A DNA stretch of 64,000 nucleotides. Origin: Glandiceps talaboti. Lineage: Eukaryota > Hemichordata > Enteropneusta > Spengelidae. The stretch lies in the NCBI RefSeq assembly GCF_964340395.1, contig NC_135566.1:1713501-1777500 (forward strand), written 5' to 3'. The notes beneath the pieces are model-generated. The model did no database searches. It was not told where the DNA came from and was given only the letters and a program-made list of their open reading frames with translations. Positions 1 to 63,419 of this stretch are shown one piece after another. Position 1 is the first letter of the stretch. Each line of letters begins with the position of its first letter. The position numbers and the translations under genes were made by a program.

Positions 1-538
1 CTTGAAGTTGAAGTTTGGGCAAGTGTATGCATGCATGTACTACCGGTATGTCAAAAGTATAGCAAGTAGAGTCTCTGCTATCAAACATGAAAGCTTGTGA
101 TCAGTCTTACTGAACTTGATATATCGTTTAACAGCATTTGCAAGCTAAGATGATATCTACTGTAATAATACTGCACACACAAGTACAAATACACAATGTA
201 CAGGTAGGTTTGCCTTTAAGAGTCTGAACTTGGGTTGTATTATCATTACAAGAAGTTATTAATCACAGAAAGAAGGAAGGATTATGAAATGAAATAGCAG
301 TAATAACTAACCAACAATACAGTTGAAAAATTCTTGTTTTCAAAGATGAATGCAATGATTATTTGGGATTTTTTTTCAGTATTTTGTGATTTCTATTTGG
401 TGCACAAAGATCAATATACATTTTCTCTCCATGCTATGTATTTCAGATTTCCATAAACAAAAAAACAAAAAATTTCAGAGTGCCCCCCCCCCCCCCCCCC
501 CCCCAGCTGATAACAATTATCCACTACTTTCCACTTAC
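1..538. other. CIT intron (partial), with a C22 run
   Basis: No exon is seen before the left edge. The stretch is AT-rich intron with an uninterrupted run of 22 C at 483-504, about 35 bp downstream of the exon 14 donor in transcript sense (a G22 run in the pre-mRNA). It would be prone to length error in assembly. Confidence 0.7.
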
Positions 539-10987
<10,449 letters not shown>

Positions 10988-11453
10988 TTTTTTAGATTTC
11001 TGTAAGTCAGATAAGATATTGTTAAAAGTCACAATCTCATGGGGAAAAAAAAACCTGTTTTGTTTTATAATATTATTACTATTATGAGTAGGAGTAGTAG
11101 TAACACTAATATTAAACAGAACTTCCATTGCTTCCTAAATTCATCTTTTCCTTCCATTGACAGTTTCGGTCTACTACTCATATAAACTCATTTCGAGCAA
11201 GTTACATGTCATAAAACAGAACAACACATGCAATTCGGAGCTCTGGGTTTTAAGGTATGACTATGGAAATAGTACGAGACTATGTGTTTGCGTTCAGTTT
11301 CACATTCAAAATCAGATTTCTCAATGATGATCATGATAGCATGCAATCAGATTTAGTCAAGACTGACGTAATAAACAAGTCACGATTTGGTGGTCGGTTG
11401 CTGAAATATTTTACACATTACATGTAGTACCTATAACTAGTTTGAAACTTACC

Positions 11454-11565
11454 TAGGCCGTGCGAATAATATATGGAGAAAGACGAGCCACAAAGCGTCC
11501 TAAGAATCTTTTATTGACGATACAAGTGCACCAAAAGCACTTCCGCCATGTTTTTGTACATTCAA
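11454..11565 (-). other. CIT: Probable non-coding first exon of CIT with short uORF
   Basis: A strong donor, CCTAG|GTAAGT, ends at 11453/11452 on the minus strand and is followed by the acceptor at 11000. Upstream of it, a 12-residue uORF runs from ATG 11549 to TAA 11511. The right boundary (transcription start) is a guess. Confidence 0.5.
11543..11549 (-). promoter_or_regulatory. YY1-type ATGGCGG motif near the CIT start site
   Basis: CCGCCAT on the plus strand (ATGGCGG in CIT sense) matches the core of the YY1 element that often sits just downstream of animal transcription starts. Its position in the presumed first exon fits. Confidence 0.4.
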
Positions 11566-12495
11566 AACGGGCGCCGATCATATGATATGAATACGCTTCT
11601 GTGATTGGTTACGGTTTCTTTCACTCTCATTTGATTGGCCGAGTTTCTGATAGCAACCTTTCGAAACCTCAAATGACCTTATCCGCGATATGAGGTCATC
11701 TTTCAGATATTTGTATAAAACGAATAGTATTTTCATATTTGCAAATTTCACAGGTCATTCATTTACATTTACACACTTTTATGACGATAATCTAAGAAAC
11801 AAAGCAAAAGGGATGTATGACTGATGTTCATTAGGTCAATAAAATATGCACCAATAAGAGATAGGTTTGTTTACAGTCTGATGGCCTTCCATAATTGACC
11901 AATCATTTGATATCTAACATAAGAGAGTCTTGTCTCTAAAATTTGCAATATTCCTATCGTATCATCGAACGTACACAGGTACAAGAGCCTCCTCTCTTTG
12001 GGAACAGCAGGACGAAAAGTTGCGTTGGTGATGATTTTGATAATGTAGAGGTATTTGACTGTGTTTGTTTTCCCGTTTCGCTTAGATTTTGATATAACGG
12101 TGCTCTGCATTACGTCATGATGACAAATTGCGCGGAAATCCAACGTGTGTGTTTGAACAACGCGCAGTGAGTTGGCGATGCGATGGGATCGGGAACGGTA
12201 AAGACACCGGTGATGTTGTTGACAATGTATTTTCACCACTCGACTCTCTGATGTGATCGAAAATCATGTTTCATTTTTCTGGAACATAGACTTTACTTCT
12301 TAAGAATATTTATCCGTACCCCTGCCGGTGTAATTCGGTGAAATATAATTTCTTGAGGAAGTATTTACTGGATTCAAGAGAAACTGTGAAATTTGAGACA
12401 GCAACTCTATTACCGTATTAGCCAACGTGACAAACACGCAAGCCAAAGGTGTTGGGCAATTCCTGTTTAGCAAGGATACGAAAACTGATGCTAAA
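11566..12495. promoter_or_regulatory. Divergent CIT / BICDL1 promoter region
   Basis: The interval separates two head-to-head genes and has no coding exon. It holds two CCAAT-type boxes in the ATTGG orientation (about 11604 and 11634), an E2F-like GCGCGGAAA at 12130-12138, and several CpGs, which are scarce elsewhere in the window. The right part is BICDL1 5'UTR. A minus-strand open frame at 11871-12239 has no recognised protein character. Site assignments rest on motif match only. Confidence 0.5.
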
Positions 12496-43381
<30,886 letters not shown>

Positions 43382-45620
43382 TAACTAACTGACTGTCATA
43401 TGCATGTAAATAATGTACAGATAAAAAACACTAACACCAAACGGCTGATGTGATAAATTAACTAAAAGAGCTGACAACTTGCCAATGAAATGAGGATTGA
43501 CTTGATGTCACATATTATCCAATGATGTGTGAACTGTCCTCTAGTTTGATATTAAAACATATAACTTCATTGTCTAGATAGACGTTATTGAAGTTAGAAG
43601 AACCAATGATTTGAATGGATTGATGCCATCTATCAACCTAAATGGAATCAATTGTGTGTGTTTTATGTTTTGATGATAATGGTTAGTACGGATATATGGT
43701 TTGTATATTGTTAAGATTGTATGACAGTCAAAAACATTTAAAAATTTGAACTTCAGTATTGAAGCTTCATAACACTGCCAGCCATCATATAAAGAAATAA
43801 TTATGAAAATACCACAAGAATTTAATTACCAAGTTTGGTCAACATTGATTTGTGACAAGACTGTATACCCCATAATGAGTAAAGTATGGAATGGTCTCAT
43901 TGTTCAGTATTTACAGTGGGAGAAACCATTCTTCATCTAGTAGGGAGAAACTGTGTGAAAAACCAAAGGTCAATTAATACAAATCCTTCAACTGATCCAC
44001 AAAGTGATGCTACATATGGATGTACAGTAATACCAGTATATTGAAAGACTTCATATTAGCTACTACATGTAGTCTATATACTAGTAAACAAACCTGAACT
44101 CAGTTGAGTTGATACAGTGTAACAATTGAGTTGATTCAGAGTAGCAATGTCTCATAAGGAAACCAGACACAACCCCTATGACATAGACAGTGTCTGTTAT
44201 ATAAGTATTTATTTCACTTTATTTAGTTTATGAACTCTCCATATTGTTACTTCATGTACATAAATTATTTAAAAAACACTTTATTCTCAGCAAAAGTAAC
44301 TATAAAGTATAATTATTGACCTATCACATGTCTAGGACAGCTAACCAAAACTTGGTGTAGCCTATACATCATGTATTCAGTAGTTCCTGGCAAATTATTG
44401 TATTTTGTAGTTTCTAGCAAATTAGTGCAAATCCTTCTACACTCCTTGCGTAATCACATTTCAGTTGGTATTAGTAAGGTGGATGATGTACCTCAAAAAG
44501 TACAATGAGAAAGACAAAGAGTACTGCTTTTAAATTCTATTTCATTTCCATTTTAACCATAAAAAATGTTGACTATTACAGTATGAACAGTTTCATCATT
44601 AATGTGTGTTGTACAGTCCACTCTGATAACTAAATATCTGCCAACATGAACCAAAAGAACAGACTAATCATACCAGTACATGTTAGTTGCAAATTATTTG
44701 AAAGGAAATTGTTGTATGTGTTAAGTGTCTCTTTATATTTTATGATCCTTTAAAACATTCCTTGATATCTGTTTCAATATCTCTGTGTGTGTATATTTTA
44801 ACATCAATCTTTACAAATGATAAATTTTGAATGAGATTTGTTGTTGATCTGATTCTTTCAGTTGTTTATAAAATGATGTGACACAGAATGATGTGGTGAA
44901 TTTGTTCAAAGTGATCTGATATGATTTTAAAATTTGGAATGGGCCATTACTGAAACTACCACAAGTAACTTCTGCATCAATTCGGCTTTTTCATTTTAAA
45001 AAAAACAAACTTCTCTCGGAAAATGGTTTGAAACATGTACAGGTATTGAAACGTTTGAAAAGTAACATATTCATTTTTATAGGAAGAAAACTTAGCGTTT
45101 TGTAATCATGAAGAGGTTACCATGGAAATAGTGTATTAGTTTGAAACAAGTGAAAGATATGCTTTTTTGTGATATGTATAAAAAAAAAGCGTGTCAAGGT
45201 ATAGTAGATGTGTATAGTGTGTAGAATATCAGTATACAGGTAGAACCTGTCGGTGCAATATCAAGATAGCTTTTATTTGGAAATAGGATAAAACAGTATG
45301 GTTGTTGTCAAGTAATTGCTAAATGAATGAATGAATACATCACCAAGTTATTAACCTATCCAAATATGACATTATTCTAGTCATATCATTGATGTTAGCA
45401 ACATTTATTTTGATCATATATATGGAATTTTGGAACAGTCTTGGCTGGCACATCAGAGACTAGCAGTGTTTCATTCACGGGTTGCTATAACTGTTAAGTA
45501 CTGTCAAATGAAACTGGCCAATTCTGGATACATTGATAATCAGGTCCTAAGTGTGATTTCAATCCAATCCATGTAAGGAGATTGTGATATTAGTATTAGT
45601 CTTGTAAGAATTAATACAGG

Positions 45621-45710
45621 TAGTCTGAAAGATCCAGTAATGGCACACCCCCAACGTAGGGTTACAAGTGGTTTAACATACACAGACCAAGGACTGGACC
45701 TTTCAGACTA
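45621..45710. mobile_element. 90-bp foldback element
   Basis: TAGTCTGAAAGATCCAGT at the left is matched, with one visible mismatch, by the complement of ACTGGACCTTTCAGACTA at the right. The core contains ACCCCCAACGTAGGGTT. No coding capacity. Confidence 0.55.
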
Positions 45711-48344
45711 GAGTACAGGGTCAGGTTGATAAAAGTCATAAAATGGTTATACTCGTGTTAAAAACATTACAATATTGTTATCACTGAAAATGCTTGGCCC
45801 AGCGAGTCCTGCAGTACCAAGAGTACTGCAAATGTTGAATTGTCAACTGGGAGGGTAATCACAAACATAGATGTATTGTATGAAAGATGAAGTATCTGAT
45901 AAGCAGTTTTACAATTTTTCTTGGTAATTTCATTTTCATTCCTCCATAATTATGAAACCACTTTCAACTTTATCACACTTCCTGTTTACAAATCACAATA
46001 AATTGTTAAACATTGAAGCATTATATATCATTCCAATATTCCCAAAACATCTGTGCAATATGTGTAACATTCTGGGCATATCAAAAGCTAACTATCCATC
46101 TTGGATTTTGTAAAATTATCAAAATTAGTGAAAAATTTCATTTCAGCTTTTGTCTGCAAGAATGGTTTGCATGGCTTTCAAAGCATATAGCACAGTGTGA
46201 AATAAATAAGTGATTTTTTGCTGAATTCTGTGAAATTCTGTCAGTGTTTACAAATTGAACCATGAAAGTCAAGAAAGTTGTATCATATGAAAGGGAATAA
46301 ATAAAATACAATTCATTATTCATCATAAAAATTTCAACCAATAAGTTCCTCACTTTTTCTCTTTAAAGGCACTTGTACAGTTTTACAACAAATTTGAAGC
46401 ATTCCTCAAGCTTTTTTCACTACCTCTTGTTTACATGAGATCTACTCTTTCAAACTTTCTTCATTCACATTTTGAAATTTACTGACAACAAATGTACACT
46501 GACGTTATCATGTTAGACTCAAATCTTTATTTATATCAGCCCTTTGAAGTTATGTGAAATACCGAGAGTCAACATCTATGTTTAGGAAGTTGAATTATAG
46601 AGAGAAAAAAAGCCAGTCCCTCCAGTCAGTTGATGAAATCAAATTGAGTTATTTGTGTATTTATTGTTGTAAAGTTTCTGTTATTGAATATTTTGGGGAG
46701 TTTATTTTTCAGTCCTCTGTGTGTGATCTCAGTGCCCCATGGGTTATAAACCTACTGATCACGTCACCCTTCAAATTGTTTGTGATGAAACAAAACTAAC
46801 ATTTTTGTTTTATTTGATCATTTGACAGAAAAACTATGAATTAAACTGCAATGTATATACAAGCTCTGAGTTTTAAATCTATGGTTGATTCAAAATATGG
46901 CAAAAATTTCATTTCAGTTGACAACATATACTTTCCATAAATGTATTTCCAAGTCTTCAGGTCACTCAAAAGATTTGTATTTTCCACAGGAATTATTTCT
47001 GTTTAATTCATTTCAGGAAAAAAATTGTACTTTTTGTGAGAAGTGTATTTCTGTCATGTGTATATGTTTAACAATAAAGAAATATATGTCAATGTATGGA
47101 GTGATGACGTCTTGCTTTCCCAACATTTAGTCCCAGGGTTAAACTCCCCATATTTGACTATCATTTATTTTTGATAATGTGTGGTGTAAAATGTGGTCCA
47201 TTGTCCTTTACCAAATCATAACAGTGCCATTATTAAATAAAATGCCACAAAATGTTGCCTCCTAAGGGAAATGTATTTTGGTCTAAAGTTTGATCAGTAA
47301 TGGTTTATTCTCGCAAGCCAGAGCTATTATTTTTAACCTGTGGGAGGGTCATTGTGAACATCATCGTAAAACAGGCTGTGGTTTGCGATGATGAAAAGGT
47401 ATGTATTTGTTTATTGTCAAAATAGGCTCTGGGCTGCCACTTGGCAGCACTGGCCACACAAAGTATATTCATGATCCCCCCCCCCCCCAATTTTTTTTAA
47501 AATCCCATTTTAGACCAACAGGCTACTAAATGCACCCCAAGGGTGGCACACACATATATTCAAATATGGAAATTATAATTGCGTTCTATTATTGATGAGG
47601 GCACCCTTCTATACACATCTGTGCAATATCATTACATCATCGGCCATATTGTAATCATGGTTTGAGGTGCAATTACTGTGGTTACCATGGTTTCCTATTG
47701 TGATTTGTATTACAATAAATAATGACTAATAATCAGACAAATGAAGTACATCCCCATCACAGTATTATGTTACATTCACTGTTATGCAATGCATGATTAC
47801 TAGCATTACAATTACAAACATGTAGGCTCAAACAAACATTTTTTTAACTCACATTTTTATTGAATGTTGGTAATACTTACAAAGAATACAAGTAAATTCT
47901 CAACAACATAAAGATCTGACAGAATTTACAGATAAAACTTAAAAATAGAACACCTGAGTTCATGACTCTCGTAAACCATATTAGAGCTGTACGGAGTAAT
48001 AAAATAGAAACTCATAGCACCATTTATACTAGATACAAAAAACACCACACACTGTATCATGTCTAATTTGTAATATGATCTAGACACACTTTTAAATCTT
48101 ATTATTTGTACACTGTAACTTAACATGAATATTTCAGGTGTCAGGCCAACATCACCACTCAGCATTGCCACTAGGTGGCGCTATTTCATAGAAAGTTGCA
48201 GATTATGATCGTGACTCAGCATCTGTTGTAGATGTTTTGGGCCGACTTCACTGTTTTCAAAAATGACATCAAAATTATATGCAATCATCTTGTGTTGGGA
48301 ACATGGTAACCTGAGTATTGATTTTTTTATCGCAAAACCAGCAA

Positions 48345-48350
48345 TTTATT
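48345..48350 (-). terminator. Candidate ABHD11 poly(A) signal
   Basis: AATAAA on the minus strand, 79 nt beyond the stop codon. A second lies at 47856-47861. Which one is used cannot be told from sequence. Confidence 0.5.
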
Positions 48351-48429
48351 CGCTGAAAACTTACCAATAATTAGACATTGTACATGTTAATTATATCACT
48401 CCAGCTGCAAAGTTTAAACACACTCAATA

Positions 48430-48646
48430 CTATCTGTCTATCACATAAGGACTTTGCACTTGATTGGACCCTGTTTTCAGTTGTTTATAATTGAAATAAT
48501 CGGGTAATAAGCTGCCATTCAGAAAATTCTGCACTAGATCTAGGAAAACCCATGGCTTATCAGAGTGAACCCAGTGACCAGCGCCCTCTATATGTGTGAC
48601 TGCTGATTTAGGAAACAGCCTGCTGATTTCTGGGTAATGTTTGTCA
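48430..48646 (-). CDS. ABHD11: ABHD11 exon 6 (catalytic His, stop)
   Basis: Acceptor CTTTACAG; 72 codons including TAG at 48430-48432. It encodes [19 protein letters not shown], then [20 protein letters not shown], with a C-terminal extension of about 25 residues beyond the human end. Confidence 0.93.
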
Positions 48647-51600
48647 CTGTAAAGAAAAGAACAGACAGAATTGCCAATGAGATTTATGAATTGAAATCAG
48701 ATAAGTTTACACTTGGGAAAATAAACCAAAAATAAAATGTACTATCTTCTCCATTTCTTTTATTCAGGCACATCTTAACATTTTAAAGTTATGGTAATTT
48801 TTAGAACAATAACATACATAGGACAGCAAAATATGGTTACTATGAAATTGTAACTTAAACACAAATACAATGTTATGATTCATCTACTATGGACATTGAT
48901 TACACAATCATTTCTAATTTACAAATCTTAAGTAACTACATTTTACTGTCCGATTGATTCTTGGAACCATAAACAATATATTCTAATTTATACCATACCT
49001 ATCTATAATACTAAGCAGGACTTTTGTCCAGTGGTATTTTGTGGTTCAGCCAAACAGATTAGCAAAATGTTAGCAGAGTTATGTTCCCAAATCAGTTCTA
49101 CATGAACTTTGTCAGATTCATCGTTGCTGATGCCTGTCAAGCACTACTCCTAATGAAGTGATTTGACTTCGTCTCTATTCAAGTTATGGTTATGCCATAT
49201 GCAAGTTTTTACCTAACAAATTTGTATATCCTGTGTGAAGCACGGATTATTATAGTTTCTAGTAACATAAAAACTTTAACATGCTATGCAAACTCAAATC
49301 CAGTATCAACAATTATCCCACTATATGTTACACAGTTTCCTATCTTTGCTTATTTGTTTAAAAAAAAGGTATTATAAAATTACAATTTTTTTCCTTGTGC
49401 ATTGTATACTTTACCTAATATATGGAGACTTGGCACCACCAATAAATAAAGTTGATCTGTCATACACAGTATCAAAATGATCAAAACTATATAATGTCTT
49501 CAGTTGTTTTTCTATAGCATCTAAATTTACCCGCCACATGTAATGACCAGATCTCTCTTCTAAGTTTGTCAGGAGGAACTGTCTATCTCTGATATCCTAT
49601 ACAAAACACAAAATTCAATATGTCAAATCAGATGAAATTGAATCAGAAAACATGTCTTGTCTACTACTACTACTACCTACGGTATACCATGTATACCCCC
49701 AAGGTACACACAGGCAGGAAGTAGAGCGCCACCATGGCACATTTTGGAAAGGCCTATTAGTCACTATGTATAGACCATGCAGATAAACAGTATTTCTATG
49801 AAGTATTAGTAAAATTTAAAAGTTGAATAATAAAAACAATTTTCAAATGGAAATAAAAACAATTGTGTAAGAAGTTATAGTTTACAATACTAGTTTTTCA
49901 AGATTATTTTATAAATAAAACAAACTAATTTTGACTTACTGGTACTGAGTCTTGTAATTGGTGGTCTGCTAGTTGTCTCATCTTTGACCTTGTCACTCTG
50001 TTATCAAACTTGACATTCCTCATAGCCCTGATGTATGCTGGGAAATCTATAGTACTTTTACCACTGCTTGCTGGCGCTATGTCTACTGATATCAACTGGT
50101 CTACCAACTCTGGCTACATGCAAATTAACATATATAAATATCATTGACAACAGCCCCAAACTACTGAGTGGACATTTTTTTAGTGACTTCTTTGAAATGA
50201 TAATGATCAGTAGAATTTCACCATAGTCGTAAACCACAGCCTCTTTTTTGACACCGTCCAAAATGCGTTGTCATTATTTTGCAATGTCATGAATGAAATA
50301 ACAGCTCTGGTGTGCAAGAATGAATTTCACCAACAACAGAAGATGCAAGTAAGACTTGAAATACTCAGTAATGGTAAAAATTAGAATTGTAAGTAGACTC
50401 AGTCTGCCATCTTTTCTTTTCTTGGAGAGTTGGTGATAACATGTCATATCTTACAAATAAAATTACAAGTTGTGCAATGATATACTAGAGTTAGGATTGA
50501 CCTTTTCATGGCAAAATTAACTTCTAAAGGTTAAAGGTTAAAGTTCAAACTTGCTACCTGTGTTAAAGCTGTCACCAAGGCAACTTTTCCACCCATACTA
50601 TGACCAAGAAGAACAGCTTTCTCAATCTGCAGTTTACTGAGTAATGCAACCAAGTCTGCACTCATTGCAGGATAACTCATGATGTTGCTATGGGCACTCT
50701 CTCCATGGTTACGGGCATCAACAATGATTGTCTAGTCATACGTACAGAAAAGAAAAAAATACATGAAATGTATAGTCAAGACATAACTCTTAATGTAGCG
50801 GCAAGAAATCATTTACAACTTTATGGCATAAAATGGTTTCAGTAGTTCAAGTCTGACTTCAAAACAATTTTTAAATACCATTTTTTTAAAAAGTAAAATA
50901 CATTTGTGTTTCCACTTCAAATCAAGCTATGGTCAGAGTTATAAACTGTGTGTTCGATGGTTTATGTTTTCAACATAATTTTCACAATAAAGACATGATA
51001 AATGTACTATGTGTTACTAAGTTAGTCACTCTCATGTTGACTCTATATTTAAAGTTGTGGAGCTACATACCACTAAACTCTTTGGAAAGGATGATATCTT
51101 CAAGATTATTGTCATAAACAAACATATTAGTTGGTGTATGAAACTTAAATTCTTCTCTAGCTTTGTACCTTTCTACTTGTCTTCTGGTTTATCTTCTTAG
51201 CAATTGATAGCCAGTTGGATTTGGAACCAAACAATCCATGTAGGAATATGACTGGTGGGTCATTACCATCATACGTATGGTGGGCTAGTTCTACTGGTCT
51301 GTAATACAAATACTATATAGTCAAAAACCATCTATCTAAATATTCCATAGTAATAGTTGATATAATAAAAGTCAGTCTAATACTAGTCTTGCAACTTTAT
51401 ATGAATACTCCGCCCCCATGAATACCCCCACCCCTATGAATACCCCCCCCCCCCATCACAGCTGGTAACCTATGCCTTCCATAGTAGAAAGTAAAATGAC
51501 AATTGTATAAACACTTCATTTCTGACTCTTTATGCATTGCTTAGCATTATCTAGATAAGTAGAGTGAATCAAAACTGAAGAGTAGATTATTTCTTACCTC

Positions 51601-52821
51601 CCCCCCCCCCCAATCCAGGCAGCAGGGTGGCAGGTGAGTAGTTAGGTAGGTATGGAGATTAGTGGGTGGGTAGGTGGGTAGGTAGGTAGGTAGGTAGGTA
51701 GGTAGGTTGGTAGGAAGGTAGGCAGGGAGACTAGTGGGTGGGTGGGTAGGTACGTAGGTGGGTGGGTCAGTCAGTTGGACGGTAGGTAGGTAGGAAGGTA
51801 GGTAGGGAGATTTAATAGTGGGTGGTTGGGTAGGTAGGTGGGTGAGTGAGTCGGTCAGACAGTAGGTAGGTAGGTAGGTAGGTAGGTAGGTAGGTAGGTA
51901 GGTAGGTGGGTAGGTAGGTGGGTAGGTAGGTGAGTAGGTAGGTAGGTAGGAAGGTAGGTGGGTAGGTAGGTAGGTAGGTAGGTAGGTAGGTAGGTGGGTA
52001 GGTAGGTAGGTAGGTAGGTGGGTGGGTAGGTAGGTAGGTAGGTGGGGTAGGTAGGTAGGTAGGTAGGTAGGTAGGTAGGTAGGTAGGTAGGTAGGTAGGT
52101 AGGTAGGTAGGCAGGCAGGCAGGTAGGTAGGTAGGTAAAATAGTGGGGTGCTGGGGAGATTATTCAACATGATCATAATATAATAACTAGCTGTATTCAT
52201 GCTGAGACTAAATCATGTAAATAACAGGCACAAGATTGTCCTCAAGTCCATGCTAACCTGGTCTTGATCAACTATATGAAAGTTATCTGCCCAATATATA
52301 ATTTGTATATAAATAAATTACTAGTATAGGAAATCATATATTGTATTTGACAAAAATACTACATATGAAATTCATATTTCATGGCCAAAAATTGGAACAC
52401 AAGTTGCAACAAACCAACTAAATATAATAATAAATATGTTAATGTCTAAACTAATTAATACAAATGGTTGTAATTTAGTAAACAGGACAGTGATAAATTT
52501 CCCCATACTGTTGGTAATGAAATTATCCCTTACTACAGTTCGTGATGTTACCCGGGATGCTACATCTTGTAGTCTAGCTACAAAGCTATTACACTGCCAC
52601 TGCACTGGGTTCAGTGTAGTCCGATCCTGCTGTTGCTTGCAGACGGTGCACGGGTCTAGATTACTGACATAACTAGGCCAGGTTCAGTGAGTAAATGTTT
52701 CCGCTACGTACCTGACCACATCTTGGCAAAATTGACGAATTCCAGGCCGTATTGACAGTGTGGACGATGCCAGCTGTACAAACCCTTTATTATGAAGGGA
52801 TTTTATAATCAGTGATCTCAT
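48430..52821 (-). CDS. ABHD11: Alpha/beta hydrolase domain-containing protein 11, complete
   Basis: ABHD11 is a mitochondrial alpha/beta-hydrolase-fold serine hydrolase; the mammalian protein has been linked to 2-oxoglutarate dehydrogenase lipoylation. Joined exons: 52821-52712, 51298-51169, 50731-50558, 50113-49940, 49596-49415, 48646-48430, giving 987 nt (328 residues; human about 315) with phase kept throughout. The first 36 residues are basic and lack acids until QDV, as in a mitochondrial presequence. They are followed by the oxyanion motif HGLFGSK (57-63), DARNHG (85-90), the nucleophile elbow GHSMGG with Ser125, a domain with [21 protein letters not shown], and GAGHWVH with catalytic His281. 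Ser and His of the triad are visible; the Asp is not assigned. It starts 307 bp from RAB35 on the opposite strand. Confidence 0.95.
49415..49596 (-). CDS. ABHD11: ABHD11 exon 5
   Basis: 182 nt between TGTATAG and ATTAG|GTAAAG. It encodes [20 protein letters not shown] and [13 protein letters not shown], matching human RQHLLTNLVEVDGRFVWRVN and TLFLLGGNSQFV. Confidence 0.95.
49940..50113 (-). CDS. ABHD11: ABHD11 exon 4
   Basis: 58 codons, phase 0, between CATGTAG and GTACCA|GTAAGT. It encodes [25 protein letters not shown] and [15 protein letters not shown], like human PELVERLIAVDISP and RKLADEQLSSVI. Confidence 0.96.
50558..50731 (-). CDS. ABHD11: ABHD11 exon 3 (nucleophile elbow)
   Basis: 58 codons, phase 0, between GACTAG and ACACAG|GTAGCA. 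It encodes [15 protein letters not shown] and [13 protein letters not shown] with the nucleophile Ser125. Confidence 0.97.
51169..51298 (-). CDS. ABHD11: ABHD11 exon 2 (oxyanion-hole strand)
   Basis: 130 nt between ATTACAG and AGAAAG|GTACAA. It encodes [27 protein letters not shown] and [13 protein letters not shown]. Confidence 0.96.
51601..52137. repeat. (GTAG)n tetranucleotide array with C11 edge, ABHD11 intron 1
   Basis: About 500 bp of GGTA tetramers with GGTG, GGAA and GGCA variants, preceded by 11 C. The minus strand reads as a long PTYL-repeat frame that is an artefact. The rest of this intron (51299-52711) shows no exon. Confidence 0.97.
52712..52821 (-). CDS. ABHD11: ABHD11 exon 1 (mitochondrial presequence-like)
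   Basis: ATG 52821 with A at -3; 36 codons plus 2 nt to donor [24 protein letters not shown] and SIRPGIRQF give the positive, Ser/Leu-rich character of a matrix-targeting signal. Confidence 0.85.
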
Positions 52822-53128
52822 TTTTCATTGGAAAGTCATGAGAAATCCGGTTCATTCTATATCATCGTGATCGTTATGTAACAGCTGATGTGGTAGACCG
52901 GTAAAGTAGGCGTGCACGTGACCTGACGAGGAATCCCACTCACTACATATGCAAATTTCATGTAGATCAAAGTACGTGATGATCTCATCAATGCGCATGC
53001 CCAGATAGCCAGACCCTCCACCCTCATCGAAAATTACGACGATAGATCACATATCATTTGAAATAATCCTTGTTTTGGTCGCCTTGATACGGAAACAGTG
53101 AAAATCGACCGACAAGTGAGGCTCAGAA
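52822..53128. promoter_or_regulatory. Divergent ABHD11 / RAB35 promoter (307 bp)
   Basis: The two start codons face away from each other with only 307 bp between, so both promoters must lie here. Candidate sites are an E-box CACGTGAC at 52915-52922 and an NRF1-like TGCGCATGC at 52992-53000. CpGs are denser than in neighbouring introns. The regulatory role is inferred from motif match. Confidence 0.65.

Positions 53129-63419
<10,291 letters not shown>

Larger units (their letters stand above)
43382..48429. other. BICDL1 3'UTR and tail-to-tail interval with ABHD11
   Basis: No further coding exon is supported on either strand. The first canonical AATAAA after the BICDL1 stop is at 45997-46002; others occur at 46201 and 47073. 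For ABHD11 (minus strand) the nearest lies at 48345-48350. Small open frames at 46013-47130 show no recognisable domain. A palindromic element lies at 45621-45710. Confidence 0.55.

Noticed and set aside
10988-11128. N-terminal extension of the CIT exon 1 frame
   Set aside because: A good acceptor ends at 11000, and the extra residues do not match human CIT; the Met at 10987 fits better.
11871-12239. A 122-codon minus-strand frame between CIT and BICDL1
   Set aside because: It lies in the divergent promoter, matches no family I recognise and lacks coding-like composition.
51547-52200. A 217-codon minus-strand frame rich in PTYL repeats
   Set aside because: It is the translation of the GTAG tetranucleotide array inside ABHD11 intron 1.
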